From assembly GCA_963718995.1 (NCBI GenBank), contig CAVRAP010000018.1:5173-69172 (forward strand): a stretch of DNA of 64,000 nt. Direction: 5' to 3'. A program made the position numbers and the translations under genes. Source of the DNA: UBA4744 sp963718995. Its GTDB lineage: Bacteria; Actinomycetota; Acidimicrobiia; Spongiisociales; UBA4744. The notes under the pieces were generated by a model. That model was given only the letters and a program-made list of their open reading frames with translations, made no database searches and had not been told where the DNA came from. Shown piece after piece: positions 43,158 to 51,768 of this stretch; the first letter of the stretch is position 1; each line of letters begins with the position of its first letter.

Positions 43158-44468
43158 GTGACCCGGTCTGTCACACCCAGGCTGCGCACGTTTGCGGTAA
43201 TTGCCGTCCTCGGACTGGTTGGCGGGTTGGCAGCGGGGCGCCCGGAGCTGGCGGCGGTGGCAGCCCCTTTTGTGGTCTTGCTTGGCGTCGGCTTGATGGC
43301 CTCCCATGATCTCGAAGTGCATACCGCCGTGCGTCTGGACCGAGACCGGGTGGTGGAAGGCGAGGAGATCGTCATGGTGATCTCTTCAGGCACAGAACCC
43401 CGGGTGTCCCGGCTGGACTTCGAAATCGACGTGCCGAACGGGGTCGTGATCTTGGAAGCTTCGAGTGAGAGTGGTCGGCGCCTAGAGGTGGTTGAACGAA
43501 TGGTGGTTGGATTCAGGCCGGGCGGAGCTGTTCCCAACGGTCTAACCCTTCGCTTGCTGTGTAAGCGGTGGGGTGCTCATCAGATCTCGGATATTCGGAT
43601 CCGGAGTCGCGATGCCTGGGGCCTCTTCACGTATTACTACGAACTTCAGCTCGACCTGGGGTTCAAAGTCTTTCCGGAGACGGCCACCCTTCGGCGACTT
43701 CTGCAACCCGCCGAAACCAGGCTTGGTTTTGGCGATCTTGTCTCCCGCCACAAGGGAGACGGCATGGAGTTTGCGGATCTGCGCCCTCTCGGGCACGGAG
43801 ACGATCCCCGGCAGATCAACTGGCGGGTCACCGCCCGGGGTCATGGGGTTTGGGTGAATGATCGGCATCCGGAGCGAAACAGCGACGTGGTGCTTCTCGT
43901 AGACACCCTGTCCGAGCCGCGCCGCGGTGTTGAGGTAACGCTCGATCTGGCCGTGCGAGCGGCGGCCGGGTTGGCGGCCGGCCATCTCCGGCGCAACGAC
44001 CGAGTAGGCCTCATCTCTTTCGGCGAGCCGCTCCGCTGGTTGCAGCCCGGGATGGGCGATGTTCAGCGCTATCGGATCCTCGACACGCTCATGGAGAGTC
44101 GCTCCAGGAGACAGATGTTATGGCGAGGGGTCAACGCCGTACCCCGGCGGGCTCTGCCGGCCAAGGCACTCATCATCGGATTGAGTCCGCTCCTCGACGA
44201 ACGAGCGATCAACGCGTTTGCCGATCTGCGCGGTCGGGGATTCGATCTCGCCGTCATTGAAATACCCGCAGAGCCGTTCGTGGACCAGCCGGCCAGCCCG
44301 GCGGAAGAGCTGGCTCGTCGCATCTGGAAACTGCAACGTGCAGCTACTCGCGACCGATTCCTGCGGCACGGGATAGCGGTGGTGCGTTGGAACCCAGAAG
44401 AACCCTTTCAACGCCCGATGGCGGAGGTGGAAGCATTTCGACGAAACGCGATGCGCGCGCTGGTCTGA
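43158..44468 (+). CDS. DUF58 domain protein
   Basis: This 436-residue protein has two N-terminal membrane helices (about 12-30 and 36-52), a beta-rich middle and the DUF58 signature KGDGMEFADLRPLGHGDDPRQINWRVTARG, followed by a degenerate VWA-like domain (VVLLVDTLSEP). DUF58 proteins are standard MoxR partners. GTG 43158 has GGAG 5 bases upstream; the longer reading from 43074 would overlap moxR and is less likely. Confidence 0.9.
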   Translation: MTRSVTPRLRTFAVIAVLGLVGGLAAGRPELAAVAAPFVVLLGVGLMASHDLEVHTAVRLDRDRVVEGEEIVMVISSGTEPRVSRLDFEIDVPNGVVILEASSESGRRLEVVERMVVGFRPGGAVPNGLTLRLLCKRWGAHQISDIRIRSRDAWGLFTYYYELQLDLGFKVFPETATLRRLLQPAETRLGFGDLVSRHKGDGMEFADLRPLGHGDDPRQINWRVTARGHGVWVNDRHPERNSDVVLLVDTLSEPRRGVEVTLDLAVRAAAGLAAGHLRRNDRVGLISFGEPLRWLQPGMGDVQRYRILDTLMESRSRRQMLWRGVNAVPRRALPAKALIIGLSPLLDERAINAFADLRGRGFDLAVIEIPAEPFVDQPASPAEELARRIWKLQRAATRDRFLRHGIAVVRWNPEEPFQRPMAEVEAFRRNAMRALV

Positions 44469-44965
44469 TCCTGTCTGTGGTGGCGGTTGGTCTGGCGACG
44501 GGGTTGGCGCTCTACCCCCGGGCCGAGCTGGAGCCGATCAGCCGGCTGGTTCAGAGTATCGGGCTGGTGGGCGCCATCTTCATGATCTCGGCAATGGTGA
44601 CCGGTGCCCCCTGGGTTGTCGGGTGGGCGACCGCGACGTTGGTGACCGGATACGGGTTGTCGCTCGTGGCCCGTCCGGCCGTTGATCCCTTGGCACCGGT
44701 TTATGCCGCAGCGCTGTTTCTCATGGTTGAAGCGGCCTATGCGGCGTTGGAGCGCCGGGCCCGTATGGCCGGATTGTCCGGCCGGGCCCTCCGAGAGGGC
44801 GGGAGGATGATGGTCTTTGGTCTGGGCGCCTTCGCTATTGCTGCCCTCGTCCTCACGCTCGCATCTGTGCCGGTGGCTTACGGCCTCCTGATGCAGGTAT
44901 CCGGCGTTGCGGCAGCAGCCGCGGTGCTCGCCACGCTCGTCCTGTTGATCCGCCAGCGCGCCTAG
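44387..44965 (+). CDS. Small four-helix membrane protein, end of MoxR operon
   Basis: This 192-residue (maximum) membrane protein has about four helices. I recognise no family. A TTG at 44387 is the only conventional start that keeps the full frame, and it overlaps the DUF58 gene by 82 bases. A GGAGG-TGGAAGC-ATT arrangement at 44435 looks like a well-spaced ribosome-binding site before an ATT codon, giving a shorter protein (STKRDARAG...). Which start is used cannot be decided from sequence. It is convergent with the Crp-family gene. Confidence 0.65.
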   Translation: MEPRRTLSTPDGGGGSISTKRDARAGLILSVVAVGLATGLALYPRAELEPISRLVQSIGLVGAIFMISAMVTGAPWVVGWATATLVTGYGLSLVARPAVDPLAPVYAAALFLMVEAAYAALERRARMAGLSGRALREGGRMMVFGLGAFAIAALVLTLASVPVAYGLLMQVSGVAAAAAVLATLVLLIRQRA

Positions 44966-45064
44966 CTGTTGCTTTTCAAACCACGCCGTCCGCATCCGGG
45001 CGAAGCTGGGAGGTGGCGGCACAAAGGCCGGACGAGCGCCTCACCACCAAACCAGGAGAAGGAG

Positions 45065-45772
45065 TCAGCCTTCCGTTGGCTCAGCGACATTGCTGAGCTT
45101 GGTCCGATCCTTCACCACGATATGGCGGTATCCGGTTTCTACAGCTCCGTTGTGGCGCAGTTCCGAGAGAGCTTCGTTGACGGTCTGGCGGCTGGCTCCG
45201 AGCAACGTGGCGATGGCCGTCTGTGAAAGGTGAACTCCGCCTTTGCCGTCTGCTTCGTCGAGCAGCAGTTCTGCTACTTGTTCCTTGACGGTCTTGCTCA
45301 TCAGGCGCAACACGCGCCTCTGCGTGGCTTCGAGCTGGCTGAGACCGGCCACGAGCCACCTGAGGGTGATGACCGGATGGTCGATCAACACCGGCAGGAG
45401 CTTGTCGCGGTCGAAACGGAATGCGCTCACCGGTCCAATGGCTCGCGCCGACGAGATGTACGGTTCGCCACGGAACATGGCTATGTCGCCCAGCACATTG
45501 CCCTCACCGGCCCGGGCGACCACGCGCCGGGATCCGTTCATCGTTCGGTAGAGCTCGACTTCGCCCTTCTCGATGACATAGGCGTGAGTGGCTTCGTCCC
45601 CTTCCCGAAAGAGGTGGGTCCCCTGGTACTTATCGATGAAGCTTCCGGTGTGCGAGAGGGCCGCCATGTCGGCGGGACTCAGGGGGAGATAGTCGGTCCT
45701 ACCAAATGTCCTGGCCAGCCATGTGAAGTGCTGTTGGTCGGTGGTCGTCAGAGTGATCCTTCCATGCCCCAT
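45065..45772 (-). CDS. Crp/Fnr-family transcriptional regulator
   Basis: This regulator of about 235 residues has a cyclic-nucleotide-binding-like domain (LFREGDEATHAYVIEKGEVELYRTM, EGNVLGDIAMFRGEPYISSARA) and a C-terminal winged helix (GVHLSQTAIATLLGASRQTVNEALSELRHNGAVETGYRHIVV). No cysteine cluster is present, so it is not an Fe-S Fnr. The effector is unknown; the cAMP-contact residues are only partly conserved. ATG 45772 or 45793 are both possible; longer upstream frames cross the palindromes of the divergent promoter. Confidence 0.86.
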   Translation of the reverse strand: MGHGRITLTTTDQQHFTWLARTFGRTDYLPLSPADMAALSHTGSFIDKYQGTHLFREGDEATHAYVIEKGEVELYRTMNGSRRVVARAGEGNVLGDIAMFRGEPYISSARAIGPVSAFRFDRDKLLPVLIDHPVITLRWLVAGLSQLEATQRRVLRLMSKTVKEQVAELLLDEADGKGGVHLSQTAIATLLGASRQTVNEALSELRHNGAVETGYRHIVVKDRTKLSNVAEPTEG

Positions 45773-45840
45773 CTCAACCCCGAGCCCCGTCATCCTGTTC
45801 CGGCTGCGGTCGAAGAAAGTCGGATATCCGACAGTTCGGA

Positions 45841-45901
45841 TTGTCGTACGAACGACAAGCTCTCCTGAGACATTGTCGGGAAGTGGACATTCGTGAATGT
45901 C
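45841..45901. promoter_or_regulatory. Two palindromes between the Crp-family gene and tlpA-like gene
   Basis: TTGTCGT-ACGA-ACGACAA (45841-45858) has 7-bp arms, and GACATTCGTGAATGTC (45886-45901) is a perfect 16-bp palindrome overlapping the tlpA-like start. The first has the TTGTC-N8-GACAA form of Crp/Fnr sites and may be bound by the adjacent regulator. The second may control the divergent gene. Confidence 0.4.
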
Positions 45902-46487
45902 GCAAAGGTTGGAGCCGTTGACCTGGAAGACCAAGGAGATACGCATATCTAGACAAACAACTGCCCGGCCATCTCGCCGGGTGATCATCGGGGTATTCGT
46001 CGCGATGTTGGCAGTGGTTGCGGCGCTGGCCGTGGCGCTCCCGGGCTCCGATCGGCCGGTCTCTGCCGGTCCAAGCGCCGACCCTGCTCCAACCGCGACC
46101 TTTGCTCTCTTCGATGGCTCGTCGGCAACGCTGGCCGACTATCGCGGCAAACCCTTGGTATTGAATTTCTGGGCAGCCTGGTGTCCGGCTTGTGTTGCGG
46201 AGATGCCGTCATTCCAGGAGGTCCACGAGAGTCTCGGCGGCGAGGTCATCTTTCTCGGTCTCGACGTGCAGGACACGCGCTCGGCTGCAGACGCCTTGAT
46301 AGAACGAAGTGGCGTCACGTACCTGCTCGGCGAAGATCCCGACGGGGCGATTCTGTCCTCCTTCGACGGGATTGCGATGCCGACCACCATCTTCATTGAT
46401 GCTGAGGGGAATGTGGTTGGGCGGCACAGCGGCACCATCTTCGAAGAAGACCTCCGCCGGTTGATCGGTGAGTTGTTCGGCGTATGA
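45897..46487 (+). CDS. TlpA/ResA-like thiol-disulfide oxidoreductase
   Basis: This 196-residue protein is anchored by an N-terminal helix (about 29-50) and has an extracytoplasmic thioredoxin fold with the active site NFWAAWCPACVAEMPSF. The cis-proline region IAMPTTIFIDAEGNVVGRHSG is present. It should reduce disulfides for cytochrome c maturation or similar. A ccdA-type gene at 48441 could supply electrons. AAGGAG lies at about 45933-45938 inside the frame, so the true start may be further in; 45897 is the outermost ATG. Confidence 0.88.
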   Translation: MSQRLEPLTWKTKEIRISRQTTARPSRRVIIGVFVAMLAVVAALAVALPGSDRPVSAGPSADPAPTATFALFDGSSATLADYRGKPLVLNFWAAWCPACVAEMPSFQEVHESLGGEVIFLGLDVQDTRSAADALIERSGVTYLLGEDPDGAILSSFDGIAMPTTIFIDAEGNVVGRHSGTIFEEDLRRLIGELFGV

Positions 46488-46632
46488 CGGCGACCGGGAG
46501 GTGCCGGCGGAACTCTGGTCATGGCAATGGGCGTCCCCGATCCTGGCCTTCGGGCCGTTGGCCGGAGTTGTGGCGATGCGACGGTTCGGTCGTTCAGTAT
46601 CGGGCGGGTCTTGTCGTGTGATGTCCGGCTGA
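46468..46632 (+). CDS. Possible small membrane protein after tlpA-like gene
   Basis: A frame of about 54 codons from GTG 46468 (or GTG 46501) to TGA 46632 encodes VPAELWSWQWASPILAFGP followed by LAGVVAMRRFGRS, one predicted membrane helix with a positive C-terminus. It overlaps the end of the tlpA-like gene. No ribosome-binding site stands out and no family is recognised, so this is tentative. Confidence 0.25.
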   Translation: MSCSAYDGDREVPAELWSWQWASPILAFGPLAGVVAMRRFGRSVSGGSCRVMSG

Positions 46633-46727
46633 GGCAAGCAGCCTTTGGGCAGATATGGGGTCGGCTCATCACAAACGGGTATCACCAGCCAACTAATCGC
46701 GACACTCGTGGAGGGCTGAGCATGCCC

Positions 46728-47201
46728 TCAGGCGGCGGCCATGCGCTCGCTCTCTCTTTGGAGGCCTTTCGTCAAACCGCCGATTCCTTTGCGTAATTGC
46801 GTGTCGGTAGAGCGCCGGAATAGACGTCCGAGCAGGTTAGGCGTGTAGCTGTAGTGAAGGGTCAACATCGTGCCGTCGGCGTGCGGGGCCATGTTGAAAT
46901 CCGCCACAGCACTCGAAATCGGCAGCTTGAACGTCTCATAGAGATGTACCGTCAGGCGCTCATGTGGCTGATGTCGTTCGATGCGCTCGTGGACGCCGCC
47001 GAACGGAGCGAAGTCGCAGCGGCGGGTCGACCCTTCGCCCACCGGGCCTTCCGAGGTCAGCTGGGATTCGGTGACTCCGGGGCTCCATCTCTGGATGTCG
47101 CCGAAGTCGTGGAGGACCTCCCAGACTGTTTCAACGGGGGCGTTGATCTCGCGTGTGATCGTGAATTCTGACAATGAAGCATCCCTTGTCCTCTGTGTCA
47201 T
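46728..47201 (-). CDS. SRPBCC (START-like) family protein
   Basis: This 157-residue polyketide-cyclase/START-fold protein has the opening FTITREINAPVETVWEVLHDFGDIQRWSPGV and the helix-grip end LLGRLFRRSTDTQLRKGIGGLTKGLQRES. Such proteins bind hydrophobic ligands in a deep cavity. The function is not predictable from sequence. It stands alone on the minus strand. Confidence 0.87.
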   Translation of the reverse strand: MTQRTRDASLSEFTITREINAPVETVWEVLHDFGDIQRWSPGVTESQLTSEGPVGEGSTRRCDFAPFGGVHERIERHQPHERLTVHLYETFKLPISSAVADFNMAPHADGTMLTLHYSYTPNLLGRLFRRSTDTQLRKGIGGLTKGLQRESERMAAA

Positions 47202-47257
47202 GGGTAACGCAACTCGTTGGACGGGGATTCCAGTCCGCTGGTTTGATGTCTGGTTGT

Positions 47258-48403
47258 TCAGCCCATCGAGTCGCCGGCTGCTGCCAATCTGAGGTGGGCG
47301 TCTTCAATGATCAATCGGCGCGACATCGCGTCGATGCCCGTCAAGGTGCCCTGCACCGTGACCTGACTTCCGATGGCGAGTCCCCCGGGTGGCCGACCGG
47401 ATATGAAAGCCGTCGCTTCGACTTCGACTGATCCGAAGAGCTCGTGTCGGGTGGTGGCGATCAACAACGTCACCCGGGTGGGGTTGTTTGGGCCGATTCC
47501 CGTGATAACCGACCGCACCTCACCCGGCCAATTGATCTCGCGCCCCTGGTATTGCTCCTCAAAACGCCTGGCAATTTGGAAGCTGAGACCCTTCTTGGAG
47601 AAGAGGGCGGCGGCGATTTCCTCGGCTGTGCCACTCGCAAGATCCGGCCCGGCGGCCGCCGTTTCCGGTGCTATTCGGACCGGTTCGGGTGGGATAGTCC
47701 TTCGAGGATTCGGTTCGGGTAGTGGCCCGACGTTGAACGGATCCGGTGGGAGGATCCGAGGCGGAGGAGGTATGGGCCGGCGCACCGGCAGCGACGTGGT
47801 TGTCGGGCGCAGGGTTCCGGTCGACGCGCCCTGCAGCATAAGGGCTGCGGCCATGAGGCGCTGGGCGGTGGTCGTCAAGGTACCGGCGTTCTTCTCGATG
47901 CCGCTCTTCTCATAGCTGAGCTGTTCATCGGTGATCTTGACAGATCGGTAGTCGCCGACCAGGTCCAGCAAGGTGCGCCTGGTGGTGGACGACAGGCGGG
48001 AGGAGAGCCGGTCCGGGTCGGAAGTCTTGATGGAGAAGGCATTGTCGAACTCGGCATCGCCAATCTTGGTGTCGCTCATCCCGAACAGGGCTGCTGCCTT
48101 GCCCAACCCGGTCTCGCGGCTCATCCGCAGGCCCAGCCCGAGTGGCGGGTATCCGATTCGATATCTGGTCCGTACCGAGTTCGATGAACTACTCGAGGAG
48201 GACGACACATCGATCTTGACGGTCAGGCCGCCGACCTCTCCAGCGAGTTTGGGACGGGAGAACAAGCGACCGGGTTGGTATCCGAGCTGTAGTCGTTCGG
48301 CGGCCGCCTTCCATTGCGCCTCGTAGCGTCGAGAACTGGTCGAGGCCGCCACCGCAATCAGCACGATCAATCCGAAGACCACAGGGATGATGAGTCCTTC
48401 CAT
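47258..48403 (-). CDS. Membrane-anchored hypothetical protein
   Basis: This 381-residue protein has one N-terminal helix (residues 3-21) and a domain of about 180 residues with a serine run (SSSSSSSS at about 67-74). A proline-rich linker (PIPPPPRILPPDPF and PLPEPNPRRTIPPEP, about 205-250) follows. The C-terminal region (SFQIARRFEEQYQGREINW...GIDAMSRRLIIEDAHLRLA) resembles tRNA_anti-like OB folds. The function is unknown, and the OB-fold suggestion is my reading of the strand pattern. Confidence 0.65.
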   Translation of the reverse strand: MEGLIIPVVFGLIVLIAVAASTSSRRYEAQWKAAAERLQLGYQPGRLFSRPKLAGEVGGLTVKIDVSSSSSSSSNSVRTRYRIGYPPLGLGLRMSRETGLGKAAALFGMSDTKIGDAEFDNAFSIKTSDPDRLSSRLSSTTRRTLLDLVGDYRSVKITDEQLSYEKSGIEKNAGTLTTTAQRLMAAALMLQGASTGTLRPTTTSLPVRRPIPPPPRILPPDPFNVGPLPEPNPRRTIPPEPVRIAPETAAAGPDLASGTAEEIAAALFSKKGLSFQIARRFEEQYQGREINWPGEVRSVITGIGPNNPTRVTLLIATTRHELFGSVEVEATAFISGRPPGGLAIGSQVTVQGTLTGIDAMSRRLIIEDAHLRLAAAGDSMG

Positions 48404-48440
48404 GCCCAGAGTCTACGAAGCGATCGGAAGGCCTACCGGT

Positions 48441-49322
48441 TCATTTGGGCTCCGGCCTGGTGATGATGGAAACTACCGCAGCGCGGTTGTGCACATGCCG
48501 GGCCCGTAACACCGCGATCGGAACCGCGATGACCGCCAGCAGCACCAAGGCGGACGTGAAGGGGCTGCCGCTGATGGAGGTGGTCAGCGTGGCGGATAGC
48601 CGATCGACGAATCGAACCAGAGCGTTGTCACCGAGTGCGCCGGCGCCGAACCGGAGGATGGTGGCCCAGTACCAAACGATGAAGGCACCCGCGATGATCA
48701 TGACGACCCCGGAGATCTTGTTGATGTAGGGGGCCGTGCCGCGCAGTCTTCGAACCAGGGTGTCCTTTCCAAGGGCCAGGGCAACCGTTATCCCGATCAG
48801 GACCATGGACATCCCTAATCCGTAGGAGATGAAGGCGGCCAAACCGGCCAGGAACGTCGTCTGCGTGAACGTTGTCGCCACCAACGACAGGAAGATGGGA
48901 AGCGTGCACGACAGCGAAGCGAAGGCGTAGGAAATTCCGAACACAAAAAGCGAACCGTTGGTCCGATCATTCTTGCCGCGAATGGACGGCAGGCGAATCG
49001 TCAGATAGCGGCCCCGCAGCAAAGCGATTCCCAGGCCGACCAGTCCGACCCCGACGACCAGAGCGACCCAGGGAAGGACGGTGATGATTGAACGGACCCC
49101 GGCAACGATGACGGCTCCGGCGACTCCAAATACCAGAAGGAATCCCGAAGATACGACTGCGCCGGTTCTGAGGGCATGACCAACCGCCGTGACGGGTGTT
49201 TGTTCATCCGCTTGTTCGATTCCGAGGAAGTAGCCCAGATAGGCGGGGAGCATTGCGAAACCACAGGGGTTCACGGTGGCAACGAGTCCGGCCGTGAATG
49301 CGGTGAGCAAGATTGGGATCAT
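48441..49322 (-). CDS. CcdA/DsbD-type membrane thiol transporter
   Basis: This 293-residue protein has about six to eight membrane helices. The paired redox cysteines of CcdA are visible in TVNPCGFAMLPAY (Cys20) and ASLSCTLPIF (near 138). CcdA moves reducing equivalents across the membrane to TlpA/ResA-like proteins for cytochrome c maturation or mercury/arsenic-type thiol chemistry. A tlpA-like gene lies 2 kb away. The last 60 residues carry an extra helix. Confidence 0.9.
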   Translation of the reverse strand: MIPILLTAFTAGLVATVNPCGFAMLPAYLGYFLGIEQADEQTPVTAVGHALRTGAVVSSGFLLVFGVAGAVIVAGVRSIITVLPWVALVVGVGLVGLGIALLRGRYLTIRLPSIRGKNDRTNGSLFVFGISYAFASLSCTLPIFLSLVATTFTQTTFLAGLAAFISYGLGMSMVLIGITVALALGKDTLVRRLRGTAPYINKISGVVMIIAGAFIVWYWATILRFGAGALGDNALVRFVDRLSATLTTSISGSPFTSALVLLAVIAVPIAVLRARHVHNRAAVVSIITRPEPK

Positions 49323-49418
49323 GCCCTTTGTAACCCCTTGAGGGCAGCATTACGGCTGAGAATGTCGGATGGCCGACACTGCCTTGGCTGCAGGCAGGGC
49401 CGGCAAATGGTGACCCGG

Positions 49419-49724
49419 CTAACCCTTGCGAAGCGCCTTGGCCAGTTTGCGCTGTCTCCGGCGCCGCCGCCACATGTACCCGGCGATTTGGTCAAGGACG
49501 ATGAAGAGCGCCGCCGTCACCAGCAGCACGGTGATCCGGGAGGTTTGGAAGGTCCAGGTGAGGAATTCTACCTCGATGACTTCAGTGTTCTGGACGGCGA
49601 AGACCGCAAACAACACCAGCAGCACGATGCCGATGGCCAGGCTGATCGAGAGGCCGGCCCTGGCCGGTTGAGCAGGTTCGGCGGCCGGTACAGCAGCGCC
49701 GTCGGTTTCTCGTCCATCAGTCAT
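49419..49724 (-). CDS. LapA domain protein
   Basis: This 101-residue membrane protein of the LapA/YciS family has a cytoplasmic N-terminal tail and two helices (about 27-47 and 61-83). Between them lies the conserved FAVQNTEVIEVEFLTWTF segment, and the tail is strongly basic (WRRRRRQRKLAKAL). The LapA-domain family is involved in envelope assembly in proteobacteria; its role here is unknown. Confidence 0.85.
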   Translation of the reverse strand: MTDGRETDGAAVPAAEPAQPARAGLSISLAIGIVLLVLFAVFAVQNTEVIEVEFLTWTFQTSRITVLLVTAALFIVLDQIAGYMWRRRRRQRKLAKALRKG

Positions 49725-49767
49725 GGCATTCCTCTCCGGCCTGATAACGAGACACTACCGGAGTCTG

Positions 49768-50649
49768 TTACGAGAAGGCTTCAATCAACGTCACCAGGGC
49801 GACCACCATGAACAGCCAACCAAGACCGTGAATAAGGGGAACCTCTTTGACCCGTTTCGAGAGTTGCGGTCCGAGCTGGCCGCCGATGATGACGCCTGGA
49901 ACGGTGAACACTACGAGGCGAACGACGGTATCGATCTCCTGTCCTCCACCGTTCATGAAGTCGACGAGGTGTGTGAGGGAGGCAGCGAGCGCCGTAGCGG
50001 CAACGACAACCACGCTGGTCGCCACGGTCACCCGGCTAGGGACCCGACACCGTTTTACGAGCGCGTAGGTGTTGAGTTCGCCGAGCCCGGTGGAGATCAG
50101 CCCGACAAACGCTCCGCCAACCCCTGCGAAGAGGCGCCCCTCAGTTCGTCTACACACGTGATATCGGTATTCGTGGCCGTCTCGGGAGACGATGAGCCGT
50201 TCTACTGAAGGCTCGACCACCCCCTCACCGCGAGCAATCGATTCGTCCTCGGCCCCATGCGGGCGATGGCGCACGAAGGAGAAAGCGATGATGAGCAACC
50301 CGACTCCGAGAATCGTCTTCAGGACGCGCTCGGGGGCAAAACCACCGACCAGCGATCCAATCACTGCCATCGGGACGGACGCGACAAGCAGCATACGAAC
50401 GACACTCCAGTCGATGGTGCGGGCGCGGTAGTGGGCAGTGACGCCCGAGGCGAACCCGAATACCTCGGTTACGAGGGCAGTTCCGATCGCGATTTTCGGC
50501 TCCAGGCCGAGGGCGATGACGAAGAGTGGCGAGAAGAACGTAGCACCACCAATTCCGGCGCCGTTGGCGATGGCGGCGATGATGATCGCAACCGGAAAGA
50601 GGTACCAGTAGGTGTAATCCAAACCTGCCCCTCTCCCGTCTCTCCCCAC
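49768..50649 (-). CDS. TauE/SafE family membrane transporter
   Basis: This 293-residue permease has about eight helices. Two repeat halves contain the family glycine motifs NGAGIGGATFFSPLFVIALGLEPKIAIGTAL and GGAFVGLISTGLGELNTYAL. The central hydrophilic insert (HRPHGAEDESIARGEGVVEPSVERLIVSRDGHEYRYHVCRRTEGR) is longer than usual. Substrates of the family are sulfite, sulfonates and similar anions. Both start candidates are non-ATG: GTG 50649, or TTG 50622 which has AGAGGGG upstream. Confidence 0.88.
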   Translation of the reverse strand: MGRDGRGAGLDYTYWYLFPVAIIIAAIANGAGIGGATFFSPLFVIALGLEPKIAIGTALVTEVFGFASGVTAHYRARTIDWSVVRMLLVASVPMAVIGSLVGGFAPERVLKTILGVGLLIIAFSFVRHRPHGAEDESIARGEGVVEPSVERLIVSRDGHEYRYHVCRRTEGRLFAGVGGAFVGLISTGLGELNTYALVKRCRVPSRVTVATSVVVVAATALAASLTHLVDFMNGGGQEIDTVVRLVVFTVPGVIIGGQLGPQLSKRVKEVPLIHGLGWLFMVVALVTLIEAFS

Positions 50650-50721
50650 GGTACCGGTAACGGTCGTCGAACGGGGGAGTAAGGCTCGAGTGTTCTACGC
50701 TATGGGATCAGGAGGTCACCG

Positions 50722-51753
50722 TTGACAATCCGGGTGCTGACAATCGAAGGTGGTGGCGTGCGGGGCATCATCCCCACGCGGCTGCTAACTGCTCTCGAGT
50801 CCCTCTCAGGTACGGCGATCTCGGACATGTTCGATGTGCTGGTTGGTACCTCGACCGGGGGCATGCTGGCACTCGGTTTGGTGACGCCCGGCGAGGAAGG
50901 GCGCCCCGCATATCCCGCCAGCAGCGTGGGCGACATATACACGTCCCACGGCCACTCCATCTTCCCAAAACCGGCCTCGTCGCTACCCCGCAGTCTCCAG
51001 GAAGCTCGCGAGTGGTGGGCATCGGCAAGCTCGAATGCCGCCATATTCGGCTACAACCCTGACGCCGGCAACGCCCGGTACTCACCGGAGGGGATCGAAG
51101 AAGCCTTCGAGTTGTACTTCGGGGATCACCTGCTGTCCGAGGCATTGGTGGATGTGGTCGTCACCAGCTACGACTTGCAGACTAAGAGCCCGGTGCTATT
51201 CCGGTCCCGCGACGCCAAACTCGATTCGGATAATGATCTCCTGATGCGCGATGCTGCGAGAGCTACGTCCGCGGCCCCCACCTATTTTCCCCCGTTGGAA
51301 ATGGCCTGGGAGGGTGTCGACGATCGGTTGCTGGTCGACGGCGGCGTGTTTGCCAAGAATCCGGCCATGATCGGCTACATCGAGGGTGTAGCCCGGGCGC
51401 GCGAGCAGGGCCTTCGTGACTCGGATGTGATCGTGGTGTCACTGGGCACCGGGCGCCCCAAGCGAACCCAGGCATTGACCTACAAAGAGTTCGTCAGCAG
51501 GAGCTGGCTGAGATTGGCCGAGGACGTGTTCCGGGCGGCAGAGGATGGGCAGGCCGCCCTGCACGACCAGGTATTGACGACGCTGATCGGCGATCACTAT
51601 TGGCGGTTCCAGACGGTCCTCGCCGAAGGTGCCAGCTACGCCATGGATGATGTCAGTGACGAGAATGTCGAGGCATTACAACACCTGGGCGATCAGCTGG
51701 TTGGGGAGCGTCTGCCCGATCTGAATGCGTTGGCGAAGAAGTTGGTTGAGTAG
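50722..51753 (+). CDS. Patatin-like phospholipase
   Basis: This 343-residue patatin-fold lipid acyl hydrolase has the oxyanion loop EGGGVRGIIP (residues 9-18), the nucleophile Ser44 in VGTSTGGM and the catalytic aspartate in LLVDGGVFAKNP (near 205). The layout is close to CapV/plant-patatin type enzymes. No cyclic-nucleotide synthase is nearby, so a CBASS role is not supported. TTG 50722 is chosen because GGAGG lies 6 bases upstream. Confidence 0.9.
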   Translation: MTIRVLTIEGGGVRGIIPTRLLTALESLSGTAISDMFDVLVGTSTGGMLALGLVTPGEEGRPAYPASSVGDIYTSHGHSIFPKPASSLPRSLQEAREWWASASSNAAIFGYNPDAGNARYSPEGIEEAFELYFGDHLLSEALVDVVVTSYDLQTKSPVLFRSRDAKLDSDNDLLMRDAARATSAAPTYFPPLEMAWEGVDDRLLVDGGVFAKNPAMIGYIEGVARAREQGLRDSDVIVVSLGTGRPKRTQALTYKEFVSRSWLRLAEDVFRAAEDGQAALHDQVLTTLIGDHYWRFQTVLAEGASYAMDDVSDENVEALQHLGDQLVGERLPDLNALAKKLVE

Positions 51754-51768
51754 TCGCCTGGTTGCCGG

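Noticed and set aside
50722..51753. CBASS/CapV-type antiviral effector
   Set aside because: The patatin motifs fit, but no CD-NTase, Cap2/Cap3 or other defence gene is near, and ordinary patatins look the same.
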